Source: CBDESM01 sp965242485 (GTDB lineage Bacteria; Chloroflexota; Dehalococcoidia; Bin125). From it: DNA of 64,000 bases. The position numbers and the translations under genes are program-made. This document shows positions 9,148 through 18,600 of this stretch, piece by piece; position 1 is the stretch's first letter, and every line of letters begins with the position of its first letter. A model generated the notes under the pieces. The model saw only the letters and a list, made by a program, of their open reading frames with translations, was not told the DNA's origin and did not search any database. The stretch covers positions 62,001 to 126,000 of the forward strand of contig CBDESM010000003.1 of NCBI GenBank assembly GCA_965242485.1, written 5' to 3'.

Positions 9148-9342
9148 GTGCCAAGTGAACCCGCAAAACCCCGCCGCAAGCGCCGCAACAACCGCCCCCC
9201 CGAAGTCGACGCGCTCCTGCCGATGCCCGTCGAATTGACCTACTACCGTAGTCTGCGCCCCCTCTGGGACCGCAATCTCAAATACGAGATCATGCTGCCG
9301 CCACCGCCAGAATCGCAGACACCGCAAGAGAAATCCCCGTAA
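9148..9342 (+). CDS. Small basic protein, tandem copy 3
   Basis: A 64-residue paralogue with GTG instead of ATG, a degraded ribosome site (AAAGAG) and no evident promoter of its own, so it may be weakly expressed or depend on read-through from copy 2. The core TYYRSLRPLWDRNLKY is intact. Its last 53 nt overlap the end of the convergent membrane protein gene, apparently the ancestral arrangement from which copies 1 and 2 arose. Confidence 0.5.
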   Translation: MPSEPAKPRRKRRNNRPPEVDALLPMPVELTYYRSLRPLWDRNLKYEIMLPPPPESQTPQEKSP

Positions 9343-9874
9343 GCGTCGACAACGCGCCCGCGAGGTTCACCCAGCGCGCCTTCCGCTGCAGCCGCTTCTC
9401 GTTCGCGTCAGTCGCGGCGGTCAGCAGCTCGCCGAGCATCCATAGCAGCGGAATCAAGTCGGCTTCTCGCGCTCGCTCCGAGAACTCACCCGGATCCGGC
9501 CAGCCGGCGGCGGCCTGCATGAAATAGGGCACCAAAGACACGGAGAAGGTGCAGATGAACAGCACCCCGGTCGTGATGACCGACCAGCGCACTTCTCCGT
9601 GCGCGAGCGTCTCGTTGGCCGAATCGCCGGCCAGGACGAGCGCGGCGACGAATACCGCGATCATCGCCGCGCTCACGGTGCGCGTGGTCGAGAGCCAGGT
9701 GTCGAGCGTCCGATCTTCCTCGCGCTGTTCCTGTCGGCGCTGCCGCGGCACCTCGTAGACCAGCCGCGCGACTTCCTCGGCGTCCCGGCGCTCGGCCGCG
9801 CTGAGCTCCTTGTCGTCTTCCAGTTCGTCGAACTCGCCGTCGAATGCGCCTTCAGCCGCCGCGTCGTCCGCCAT
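9290..9874 (-). CDS. Small integral membrane protein, unknown function
   Basis: A 194-residue protein. The N-terminal third is highly charged (acidic, then RQRRQEQREEDR), followed by hydrophobic segments near 70-90 (AAMIAVFVAALVLAG), 100-122 (VLFICTFSVSLVPYF), a weaker one near 143-155 and a last one at the C-terminus (TLTGISLAVSAILAV). The start is a leaderless type: TAGCCT lies 7 nt before the ATG with no ribosome site. The last 53 nt overlap small-protein copy 3 tail to tail. I do not recognise a family. Confidence 0.6.
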   Translation of the reverse strand: MADDAAAEGAFDGEFDELEDDKELSAAERRDAEEVARLVYEVPRQRRQEQREEDRTLDTWLSTTRTVSAAMIAVFVAALVLAGDSANETLAHGEVRWSVITTGVLFICTFSVSLVPYFMQAAAGWPDPGEFSERAREADLIPLLWMLGELLTAATDANEKRLQRKARWVNLAGALSTLTGISLAVSAILAVAAA

Positions 9875-9951
9875 GGGCGGCAGGCTAGGGCGGATCAGCG
9901 GGCGGGTATAGGCTCTCGCGGGACATCCGAGCGCTGGGGAGCGATGAATCG

Positions 9952-10821
9952 ATGCTGAAACTGGGCCTGCCCAAAGGGTCGCTGGAGACGCCGACGCTGG
10001 AGCTCTTCCGCCGCGCCGGCTTCTCGATCTCGGCCGACTCGCGCTCCTACTTCCCCGAGATCGACGACCCCGAAGTCGCCTGCACGATGTTCCGCGCGCA
10101 GGAGATGGCCCGCTACGTCGAGGACGGCGTGGTCGACTGCGGCATCACCGGGCGCGACTGGGTGCTCGAAACCGGCGCCGACGTGGTCGAGGTGGCCGAG
10201 CTGCGCTATTCCCGCGCCACCCGCCGGCCCGCCCGCTGGGTCCTCGCCGTGCCCCGGGAATCCGGCGTCACCGAACTCTCCCAGCTCGCCGGCGGCGTCG
10301 TCGCCACCGAACTCGTCCGCACCACCCGCAAATTCTTCGAGCAGCGCGGCATCGACGTCCGCGTCGAATTCAGCTGGGGCGCGACCGAAGTCAAGGCGCG
10401 GATCATCGACGCCATCGTCGACATCACCGAAACCGGCTCCAGCCTGCGCGCCAACAACCTCCGCGTGATCGAAGAGGTGCTCGAAAGCACCACCCGCCTG
10501 ATCGCCAACAAGGAAGCCTGGGCCGACCCCGCCCGCCGCGCCAAGATCGACGCGATCAACACGCTCCTGCAGGGCGCGATCGACGCCCGCGGCAAAGTCG
10601 GCCTCAAGCTCAACACGCCCAGGACCCGGCTCGAGGACGTGCTCGCCGTGATCGCCAGCAGCGGCGAGCACGCGCCCACGATCAGCCCGCTGATCGACGG
10701 GGACTGGGTCGCGCTCGAGATCATCCTCGAAGAGCGCGAGGAGCGCGACCTGATCCCGCGCCTGCGCGAAGCCGGCGCCTCCGGCCTCGTCTCCTACCCG
10801 CTCAACAAGGTGATCTCCTAG
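9952..10821 (+). CDS. hisG: ATP phosphoribosyltransferase, long form
   Basis: A 289-residue HisG catalysing the first step of histidine biosynthesis, ATP plus PRPP to phosphoribosyl-ATP. The start LKLGLPKGSLE is the family N-terminal motif, and GITGRDW and VDITETGSSLRANNLRVIE are the conserved binding segments. The C-terminal 80 residues form the long-form regulatory domain, so it should be a self-sufficient, histidine-inhibited enzyme needing no HisZ. No other his genes are nearby. A TATAGG box lies upstream and GGGGAG precedes the ATG by 10 nt. Confidence 0.95.
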   Translation: MLKLGLPKGSLETPTLELFRRAGFSISADSRSYFPEIDDPEVACTMFRAQEMARYVEDGVVDCGITGRDWVLETGADVVEVAELRYSRATRRPARWVLAVPRESGVTELSQLAGGVVATELVRTTRKFFEQRGIDVRVEFSWGATEVKARIIDAIVDITETGSSLRANNLRVIEEVLESTTRLIANKEAWADPARRAKIDAINTLLQGAIDARGKVGLKLNTPRTRLEDVLAVIASSGEHAPTISPLIDGDWVALEIILEEREERDLIPRLREAGASGLVSYPLNKVIS

Positions 10822-10909
10822 CAGGCGAACGGCCGGCCGCCGCGCCGCAGCCGATACTATCGAGGGCATCGGGCGCGGGAACGGGCCCGTTCTGCGCTTG
10901 GAGGCAGGC

Positions 10910-12364
10910 ATGGCGCTCAGAACCGCCGCCGAATACGTCGAATCCCTGCGCGACGACCGCGAGGTCTGGTACCGCGGCGAACGCGTCGAAGACGTCACCC
11001 GCCATCCCGTCATCGGCAAGGCCGTCCGCCACGCCATGATCGACTTCGAGATGGCCGAGCGGGACGAGTACCGCGACCTCGCCGTCTACGAGGAAGACGG
11101 CGAGCGCTACAGCTACTACTTCAAGCCGCCGCAATCAGCCGAGGATCTGCTCCGCCGCATGCGCCTGATCGAGGCCGCGACGGCCGAGGGCGACACCCTG
11201 GTCGTGCTGATCAAGGAGATCGGCACCGACGCCCTCTTCGCCCTGCTCGCCGTCACCGCCGAGTTCGACGACCCCGTCTACCACCGGCGCGCGCTCGACT
11301 ACTGGCGCCGCTGCCGCGACCACGACCTCGCGCTCGCCGTCGCCCAGACCGACGTCAAGGGCGACCGCATGAAGCGCCCCGCCCAGCAAAGCGACCCTGA
11401 CATGTACCTCCGCGTCGTCGAGCGCCGCCCCGACGGCGTCGTCGTCCGCGGCGCCAAGGCCCATACTTCCGTCGTCACCAACACCAACGAAGTGATCGTC
11501 CTGCCCACCCGCGCGATGGGCCCCGACGAGGCCGACTGGTCGATCGCCTTCGCCCTGCCCGTCGCCACTCCCGGCCTGCGCTTCATCGCCAGCCCCTTCG
11601 GCGACGGCGCGGACCATCCGGGCGAGCGCCCGATCTCCGCCGTCCGCAAGATGATGGAAACCGTCACCATCTTCGACGACGTGTTCGTACCCAACGAACG
11701 CATCTTCCTCGACGGCGATGCCGAAGCGGCCGGCAAGCTCGCGCTCACCTTCGTCGAGTACCACCGCTTCACGGCGGTTTCCTACAAACTGCCCCTGATC
11801 GACGCGCTCGGCGGCTGCGCCGGCCTCGCCGCCGACTACAACGGCATCCTCGGCGCGGGCCACGTCCGCGACAAGCTGATCGACCTGATCGACTACGCCG
11901 AAACCACCCGCGCCCTGCTCGAAAAAAGCGCCGAGCGCTGCATCCCCAAGCCCAACGGCCAGGTCGCGCCGGACCCGATGACCGTCAACCTCGCCAAGAG
12001 CCGCTTCGCGCACGGCTACCACGAGGCCGTGCAGCACGTGCAGGAACTCGCCGGCGGCATCCTCGTCACCGGCCCCGGCGACGAGGACTGGCAATCGGAG
12101 GAACTGCGCCCGTTCCTCTCGAAATACCTCGCCGGGCGCGACGGCATCGGCGGCGAGCAGCGCATGCGCCTGCTCAACTTCATCCGCGACCTCACCTCCT
12201 CCGACTACGGCGCCTACCAGGAAGTGCTCGCGATCCACGCCGAAGGCTCGCTCCAGGCCGAACGCCTGCAAATCTTCCGCGCCTTCAACGAAAACGGCGG
12301 CGCGCGCCGCGTGCTCGGCCTCGCCTCGCGCATGGCCGGCCTCGGAAGGCGCGGCGGCGCATGA
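10910..12364 (+). CDS. HpaB-family FADH2-dependent oxygenase
   Basis: A 484-residue flavin protein of the 4-hydroxyphenylacetate 3-monooxygenase (HpaB) superfamily: N-terminal ALRTAAEYVESL...VWYRGERVEDVT, an acyl-CoA-dehydrogenase-like middle and a helical C-terminus. The related 4-hydroxybutyryl-CoA dehydratases need iron-sulfur cysteines and His, which I do not see, so a two-component monooxygenase on a phenolic substrate is more likely. TTGGAGG lies 5 nt before the ATG and TACTAT further upstream acts as the -10. Its stop overlaps the next start (ATGA). A flavin reductase partner is not adjacent; the J-domain fusion at 46 kb carries such a domain. Confidence 0.75.
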   Translation: MALRTAAEYVESLRDDREVWYRGERVEDVTRHPVIGKAVRHAMIDFEMAERDEYRDLAVYEEDGERYSYYFKPPQSAEDLLRRMRLIEAATAEGDTLVVLIKEIGTDALFALLAVTAEFDDPVYHRRALDYWRRCRDHDLALAVAQTDVKGDRMKRPAQQSDPDMYLRVVERRPDGVVVRGAKAHTSVVTNTNEVIVLPTRAMGPDEADWSIAFALPVATPGLRFIASPFGDGADHPGERPISAVRKMMETVTIFDDVFVPNERIFLDGDAEAAGKLALTFVEYHRFTAVSYKLPLIDALGGCAGLAADYNGILGAGHVRDKLIDLIDYAETTRALLEKSAERCIPKPNGQVAPDPMTVNLAKSRFAHGYHEAVQHVQELAGGILVTGPGDEDWQSEELRPFLSKYLAGRDGIGGEQRMRLLNFIRDLTSSDYGAYQEVLAIHAEGSLQAERLQIFRAFNENGGARRVLGLASRMAGLGRRGGA

Positions 12365-13011
12365 CCCAGCTCGCCCTCTTCCCGCTCCAGATCGTCGTCT
12401 TCCCCGGCGAAGAGGTGCCGCTGCACATCTTCGAGCCCCGCTATCGCCAGCTCGTCCAGGACGTCGCCCAATCCGGCGACCCCTTCGGGATCGTGCTGGC
12501 CAAGCACGCCCCGCGCGGCCGCGAGGAATGGCACGACGTCGGCTGCACCGTGCGGATGGAGTCCGCCGAAGCCTTTCCCGACGGGCGCTTCAACATCGGC
12601 TGCCGCGGCGAGCAGCGCTTCCGCATCGTCGAGCGGCTCGGCGAGCGCCCCTACTGGATCGCCGAAGTCGACCTGCTCGACGACCCCGGCGACGGCCGCG
12701 AAGACGGCACGATCGACGCGGCCGAAACCACCGCCGAGCTCTACCGCGAGCACCTCGGCATGAGCCTCGCGCTGGAGAACTCCTGGCAGCGCCGCTACCG
12801 TCTGCCCGCCGACCCCGTCCGCCTCGTCAACCACATCGGCTCCCGCCTCGAAGCGCCCAACACGGTCAAGCAGGAAGTCCTGCGCTCCGAAAGCGCCCTC
12901 GAACAGCTGCGCCTGCTGGCCCGCATGCTGCGCTCCGCCAACCGCAGCCTCGAAGGCCGCGTCGCCCTCCACCGCCAAGCCCGCTGGCAAGGCCTAGGCG
13001 TCGCCAACTAA
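12361..13011 (+). CDS. Lon-type substrate-binding domain protein
   Basis: A 216-residue stand-alone Lon N-terminal (LON/PUA-like) domain protein. Its start is typical: LALFPLQIVVFPGEEVPLHIFEPRYR, shortened here to the motif FPLQIVVFPGE, then the central GRFNIGCRGEQRFRI. There is no ATPase or protease domain. Such proteins are thought to bind substrates or act as adaptors, but no reaction is established. The start overlaps the oxygenase stop by 4 nt, so the two are translationally coupled. Confidence 0.85.
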   Translation: MTQLALFPLQIVVFPGEEVPLHIFEPRYRQLVQDVAQSGDPFGIVLAKHAPRGREEWHDVGCTVRMESAEAFPDGRFNIGCRGEQRFRIVERLGERPYWIAEVDLLDDPGDGREDGTIDAAETTAELYREHLGMSLALENSWQRRYRLPADPVRLVNHIGSRLEAPNTVKQEVLRSESALEQLRLLARMLRSANRSLEGRVALHRQARWQGLGVAN

Positions 13012-13018
13012 CCCCGCG

Positions 13019-13684
13019 CTACTCCCAAGGAAATTCCCAAATCTGCTCGAATTCCAGCACCAACCCCGCCATCTCCGGCTCGCAGGACACGCTGGCAGGC
13101 CGCGAAAATTCCTCCACCGAAAATCCATCGCCATCCGGCCGGTACAGCCATACGGTCCGCGACTCCGGATCGACAAGCATCCCCAAGGCCACCCCCGCCG
13201 CCGCCCAATCCTCCATCTTTTCCCGTTGCCGCCAGACCACCTGCGCCGGCGACCGCACCTCAAGCACGAATCTAGGTGTCACGGGGTAATACCCGGTGCG
13301 CACGGCTTCCTTGCCGCGCTGCCGTAGATATGCGAACGTTGCGTCGTTCATCCAACTCCCGCTGGGAATCATCGGCCAAGCACCCGGCGGGGCATAGCCG
13401 CCAGTAGCACCGTTCGAGAGACCGCCGCCGATTGCGTGCGCCCAACCCACTACCTGCGCCAACAATTCCACGCAGATCGTGCTCACCCATCCGCCCGCCA
13501 CTCCCCTGATGACGAGCTCTCCCCTGCGGTCGGCCTCGAACCAGAGGCCATCGAAACGCTGCGTCAATTCGAACAGAAGCTGGTCCGTAATCGGCACGTC
13601 GACCCGCAGCCGCACCTCGCGCCCTTCCTCGAACACGACCCGCGCAGCCTCCGCAACCGGATCCGAGACAACCGCCGCCACCAT
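13019..13684 (-). CDS. Uma2-family (DUF820) endonuclease-like protein
   Basis: A 221-residue member of Uma2/DUF820, a PD-(D/E)XK-fold family expanded in Cyanobacteria and Chloroflexota. Candidate active-site residues lie in the segment RFVLEVRSPAQ...REKMEDW; the family signature GVALGMLVDPESRTVWLYRP follows. The ATG at 13684 has AGGAG 7 nt upstream and a TAGTGT -10 box near the end of the next Uma2 gene, so each may have its own promoter. Biochemical function of the family is unproven. Confidence 0.85.
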   Translation of the reverse strand: MVAAVVSDPVAEAARVVFEEGREVRLRVDVPITDQLLFELTQRFDGLWFEADRRGELVIRGVAGGWVSTICVELLAQVVGWAHAIGGGLSNGATGGYAPPGAWPMIPSGSWMNDATFAYLRQRGKEAVRTGYYPVTPRFVLEVRSPAQVVWRQREKMEDWAAAGVALGMLVDPESRTVWLYRPDGDGFSVEEFSRPASVSCEPEMAGLVLEFEQIWEFPWE

Positions 13685-13725
13685 GTTCCGCTCCTCACCC
13701 CAGACACTACCCGATCCAGCCCCGA

Positions 13726-14388
13726 CTACTCCCAAGGGAATGCCCAAATCTGCTCGAATTCCAGCACCAGACCGGGCATCTCCGGCTCGCAGGACACCTG
13801 CGACGGCTGCGGAAATTCCTCTACCGAAAATCCGTCGCCATCCGGCCGGTACAGCCATACCGTTCGCGACTCCGGATCCACCAGCACTCCCAGCGCCACG
13901 CCCGCGCGTGCCCAATCTTCCATCTTTTCGTGCTGATCTTGCAGCCGCTGCGAGGGCGAGCGCACTTCCAAAATGAAGTCCGGCGCAACCGGGAAGAAGC
14001 CGTCGCTGCGCTCGTCGGCGCTGAGCGCGTCGATCAGCGCTTGCGTCGCCGCGCTGACCCAGCTCGCATCCGGCGCCATTCGCCGACCGCCGGGCGGAAA
14101 GTAGCCGCCGCTCGTATGGAACGCGAACCGCGGTTCCCGCAGCTTCGCCCAATCGCGGATCTGGCCGAACAACTCGCTTTCCCGGTACCGCGTGTATCCG
14201 CCAGGTGCGCCGCTGATGATGATCTCTCCTCGCCGGCCCTCTTCGAACCACAGGCCCTCATACTCGACCGAAAGCTGCTGCAAGTACGCGGACGTGAGTG
14301 GCCGCTCCGGTTCGATCCGGACCTCGCATCCGCCCAGTGCGACCCGCGCGGCCTCCGCAATCGGATCCGCTGCAACCGCCGTCGCCAT
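13726..14388 (-). CDS. Uma2-family (DUF820) endonuclease-like protein
   Basis: A 220-residue paralogue of the gene 41 nt downstream. Conserved parts: GGYFPPGGRRMAPDASWVS (first acidic residue), PDFILEVRSPSQ (Glu), the Lys in HEKMEDW, then LVDPESRTVWLYRPDGDGF, almost identical to the neighbour. GGAAGGAG lies 6 nt before the ATG with a TACCGT -10 upstream. The region is divergent with the acyl-CoA dehydrogenase, whose own leaderless promoter starts 50 nt away. Confidence 0.85.
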   Translation of the reverse strand: MATAVAADPIAEAARVALGGCEVRIEPERPLTSAYLQQLSVEYEGLWFEEGRRGEIIISGAPGGYTRYRESELFGQIRDWAKLREPRFAFHTSGGYFPPGGRRMAPDASWVSAATQALIDALSADERSDGFFPVAPDFILEVRSPSQRLQDQHEKMEDWARAGVALGVLVDPESRTVWLYRPDGDGFSVEEFPQPSQVSCEPEMPGLVLEFEQIWAFPWE

Positions 14389-14443
14389 GTTCCGCTCCTT
14401 CCGCTTTCACGGTAACTGAACGGGTACGCCTTACCCTGCCTGG

Positions 14444-15610
14444 ATGGACTACCCGTTGCCGCCCGACGACGCGGAGCTGCAGGCGCGCCTGCTCGCCTTC
14501 GTGCGCGATGAGATCGACCCGCTGACCGAGGGCGCGGACCCGGAAGCGCCGCCGGCCGGACTGCGCCGCGAGATCGCGGCCCGCTCGGAAGCAGCAGGCT
14601 TCCATCGGCTGGCGCTGCCCGAACGCGACGGCGGGGCGGGCGCGAACGCCGTCACCCTCGCCGCCGCACGCGAAGCGCTCGCGCTCAGCGGCAATCCCTT
14701 CGCCGCCGCCGCGCTCGGGCGCGGGCCCGGCGTCCTCCGCCTCGCCGACAACGACGCCCAGCGCGCCGAGCTCTACGAACCCGCCCTCCGCGGCGAGAAG
14801 ACCGCCGCCTTCGCCTTCACCGAAGCGCCCGGCCCCGAACGCACTACCGCGCATCCCGCCATCCTCGACGGCGGCGTTCCCGGCTTCCGCGTCACCGGAG
14901 CCAAGGCCTTCGTCACCGGCGGGCAAGCGGCCGACTGGCTCGCCGTCATCGCCGGCGTCCCCGCGGGCGAGGATGCCGAAGCGCCCGAAGGCGGCCTCGC
15001 CCTGCTCCTGATCGACCGCGGCGGCGAAGGCGTCGAGCAGGGTCCCGGCGGCGCGACGCTCGACGGCTCCACCCACTGCTCCTTCACCTTCGCCGGCGCC
15101 CCCGTCCCGCGCAGCCGGCTGCTCGGCAAGATCGGCGACGGCCTGCCCCGCGCGATGGACAACATCCACCGCACCCGCATCGCCATCGCCGCCGAAGCCG
15201 CCGGCAGCGCCCGCTTCGCCTGCCGCTCCACGCTTGAACGCATCGCCGGCCCCCACCGCAGCGGAACCCCGCTCGCCGAGCGCGAACAGGTCCAGGCGAT
15301 CTTCGCCGACATGGCGCACGACGCCTGGAACGCCCAGAACGCCGTCTACCGCGCCGCATCCGCATCCGACGCCGGCGCGCCCGACGCGGACGCCCAGATC
15401 GCGCTCGCCAAATGGACCGCCACCGAAGCGCTCGGCCGCGTCGTCGACCGCGCCATCCAGCTGCAGGGCGCGCAGGCCCTGCTCCGCGGCCACCCGCTCG
15501 AACGCCTCTACCGCGCCGCCCGCTCCCTCCGCGTCGCCGAAGGCCCCACCGAGCTCCTCCGCCTCTCCATCGCCAAAGACCTCCGCTCCGCCGGCCCCGC
15601 CGCCCTCTGA
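14444..15610 (+). CDS. Acyl-CoA dehydrogenase family protein
   Basis: A 388-residue FAD flavoprotein of the acyl-CoA dehydrogenase superfamily. It shows the N-terminal helical domain (GFHRLALPERDGGAG), the middle beta domain with AFAFTEAPGPERT and GFRVTGAKAFVTGG, and the C-terminal helical domain with IQLQGAQALLRGHPLERLYRAAR and VAEGPTE. It should oxidise an acyl-CoA at C2-C3; the substrate cannot be read from the sequence. The start is leaderless: TACCCT lies 6 nt before the ATG. Confidence 0.9.
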   Translation: MDYPLPPDDAELQARLLAFVRDEIDPLTEGADPEAPPAGLRREIAARSEAAGFHRLALPERDGGAGANAVTLAAAREALALSGNPFAAAALGRGPGVLRLADNDAQRAELYEPALRGEKTAAFAFTEAPGPERTTAHPAILDGGVPGFRVTGAKAFVTGGQAADWLAVIAGVPAGEDAEAPEGGLALLLIDRGGEGVEQGPGGATLDGSTHCSFTFAGAPVPRSRLLGKIGDGLPRAMDNIHRTRIAIAAEAAGSARFACRSTLERIAGPHRSGTPLAEREQVQAIFADMAHDAWNAQNAVYRAASASDAGAPDADAQIALAKWTATEALGRVVDRAIQLQGAQALLRGHPLERLYRAARSLRVAEGPTELLRLSIAKDLRSAGPAAL

Positions 15611-15617
15611 GTACGAG

Positions 15618-18600
15618 ATGCCGGCTACCAGCGAACCCGAAGTCAACATCGCGCTCGGCGAAGTCCTGCGCAGCCTGCGCCCCGATGGGTGGACCGTCCG
15701 CACCGAGCCGATCGGCGCGATCAGCGGCAGCAGCAAGCGTCCCGACATCCTTGTCGAGGACGCCTCCGGCTGGCCCGTCGCCGTCGAAGCCGAGTGGGAA
15801 CCGGCCGCGACGGTCGACGACGACGCGTTCCTCCGCATCGGCCTCGAACTCAGCAGCGGCGGCTTCGCCATCGAAACCGCGATCCCCGTCGTCTACCCGC
15901 TCGAACTGGATGGACTCTCCGGCGAGCCGCTCCGCGACGCCATTCGCGGCACCGAAAATCTCCAGTTCGCCCTGTATACGCATCGCGAGAACGAATCTGC
16001 TGAGCGCCTCCCTGTTGACGGCTATGTCCGCGGCAACGTCCGCGACCTCGCCATGCTGATCCACCGCGCCGCGACGCCGCCGTCCCGCGTCGACCGCCTC
16101 GCCGATCAATTGGAAGCCGGCGTCAACGCCGCCGCCGATCGCTACACCCTCGCGATCCCCTACGGCACGCCGCTCGGGGCCCGGCTCGCCGAGTTGATCG
16201 GGCAAGAGGACGACGACTCCGGCCAGACCCGGCGCATGGCGATGACGATCATCGCCAATGCCCTGATCTTCCACGCCGCCCTCGCCGCCGCGCAGTTCAA
16301 AATCGAAAACGACGGCATCGAACGTCCCGTCTCGCCCGTCGACGAGTTCCGCCCGCACGGCGATTTCAGGCCGGGCGACCTGCGCCTCGAATGGCAGCGC
16401 ATCCTCGACCGCAACTACTGGCCGATCTTCTTCGCGGCGAGCGAGCTGCTCCGTACGATCCCGGCGCAGCCCGCCGCAGTCGTGATCTCCGCGTTGTGGG
16501 ATGCCGTCCAAGACCTCATCCACGGCGGCGTGACCCGCTCCCATGACCTCGTCGGCGTCGTCTTCCAGCGCCTCATCGCCGACCGCAAGTTCCTCGCCAC
16601 CTTCTATACCCGCCCCGCCTCCGCCGCTCTGCTCGCCGGCCTCGCCATACCGCCCGGCAGCGCCCCTGGCGGCGCGGACTGGAGTGACCGCGGCGCCCTC
16701 GCCGGCATCCAGATCGGCGATTTCGCCTGCGGCACCGGCACCCTCCTCGCCGCCGCCTACCAGCGCGTCTCCCTGCTGCACGAGCTCCACGGCGGCGACC
16801 CTGAAGCCCTGCACGGCCCCATGATGGCCGACGGCCTCGTCGGTCTCGACGTGCTCACCAGCGCTGTCCACCTCACTGCCACGATGCTCGCCGGCATCCA
16901 CCCCGCCGTCCAATTCGACGGCGAGTGCCTGCTCACCATGCCCTACGGCGAACAGCGGGACGGCGTCGCCTACGGCTCGCTCAACCTGCTCCCGCCGCAC
17001 GTCGAAGCCGACCTGATCAGCCAGGCCGCCGCCGTGACCGCGGGCGGCCGCGCGCCCTCGGAAGTGCGCGATCTCGTCACCCGCGTGGGGCACGGCAAGT
17101 TCGACCTCGTCATCATGAATCCCCCGTTCACCCGCTGGGGCGGGCAGGAGGCGGGCAAGAAGGGCGTGGGCAACCCGGCCGCAGCAGCGCTCGGCACGCC
17201 GAAGCCGGTGCAGAAGGAAATGACCGCGCTGCTCCGCAAGCTGCGCGGCGGCCCCCCGCTCGGTTCCGGCAACGCCGGCCTCGCCGCCGAATTCATGGAC
17301 CTCGCGCTCCGCAAAATCCGGCCCGGCGGCACGATCGCGCTAGTACTCCCGCTCAGCGCCGTCAGCGGCGCGTCATGGCAGCGAGCCCGCCGGGCCCTCG
17401 TGGAGCGGAGCACGGAGATTGCCATCGTCACAATCGCCGCTGAATCGTCGCAGGGCAGTTCTTTCTCCGCCGACACCGGCATGGCCGAATGCCTGATCGT
17501 CGCCCGCATCCACGAAGAGGACGGCGACGCTCCTCCCCTGCAGAACGGAACCTTCGTCACCCTCGCGCGCGCACCGCGCACCACTGTCGAGGGCGCGCTG
17601 ATGGCCGAGCGCATCTCCGAAGCAACCTCCCGGCCCGATCTATCCGACCTGGACGACGACGCCAACGGCGCGCGCATCCGCATCGGAGCGGAAGAGGTGG
17701 GGAGCATCATCCGAGCGCCTTTGCCGCAACAGGGCCCGTGGCCGGTCGTCGGCATCAGCGACCTCGAACTCGCCCAAGCCGCGCACCACCTCGGCAACGG
17801 GCGACTCCCGCGTTGGCGCAACGATGCCGGCGATGCGTTCATATCGGTGCCGATCGTCCGAATCGGCGATATCGCCGAGCGCGGCCCCTACCATATGGAT
17901 ATCTATTGGGACCTCACCGACGGCACCCCGCAAGGGCCGTTCGAATTGGTCAAGCCAGCGGTGCGGGCAGTTCCCACTTATCCAATGCTCTGGGAACACG
18001 ACGCCCAGCGCGAACGCCGCTTGGTCGTCGCCCCCGATTCCGAAGGCCGCATCAAGATGCACGGCCGCGACAAAGATATCTACAACCGTGCTATGCAGAT
18101 TTGGCAGACCTCGACTCTCGCGCACTATAACCGTGACCTTCGTTTCAATTCCCAATCGCTGACCGCCTGCATGGCCACCGAACTCTGCATTGGCGGACAT
18201 GCTTGGCCATCAGTCCGTTTCGATAATCAAGAGCATGAATATCCATTCGTTCTTTGGTGCAATTCAACCATGGGCCTGCTGCTTCACTGGTGGGTAACAA
18301 ATAAAACTCAACGGGGGCGGGGCAGAACAAGCGTCGCTGAGATTCCCAACATCCCAACGTTCGATATCCGCACGCTCCGCGATGATCAGATCGAAGCCGC
18401 ACGACAGCTATTTGAAGATATCAAGCACTACCCTTTCCTGCCTTTCGATCAGATTGACGAAGATATCTGCCGGCATGAGCTTGACCGGCGGCTACTTGTC
18501 GGTATTCTCGGCTTTCCGCTTGAGACTTGCGAGCCGGGTGGGGCGATTGATGTCCTCCGCCGCAAGCTTGCGGCTGAACCGCAGATTCACGGGGGCAAGA

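Noticed and set aside
10910..12364. 4-hydroxybutyryl-CoA dehydratase
   Set aside because: The cysteine/histidine ligands for the 4Fe-4S cluster are not present; an HpaB-type oxygenase fits better.
13019..14251. A 410-residue protein starting inside the neighbouring Uma2 gene
   Set aside because: The extra 189 residues are out-of-frame sequence of the upstream gene; AGGAG plus ATG at 13684 gives the family length.
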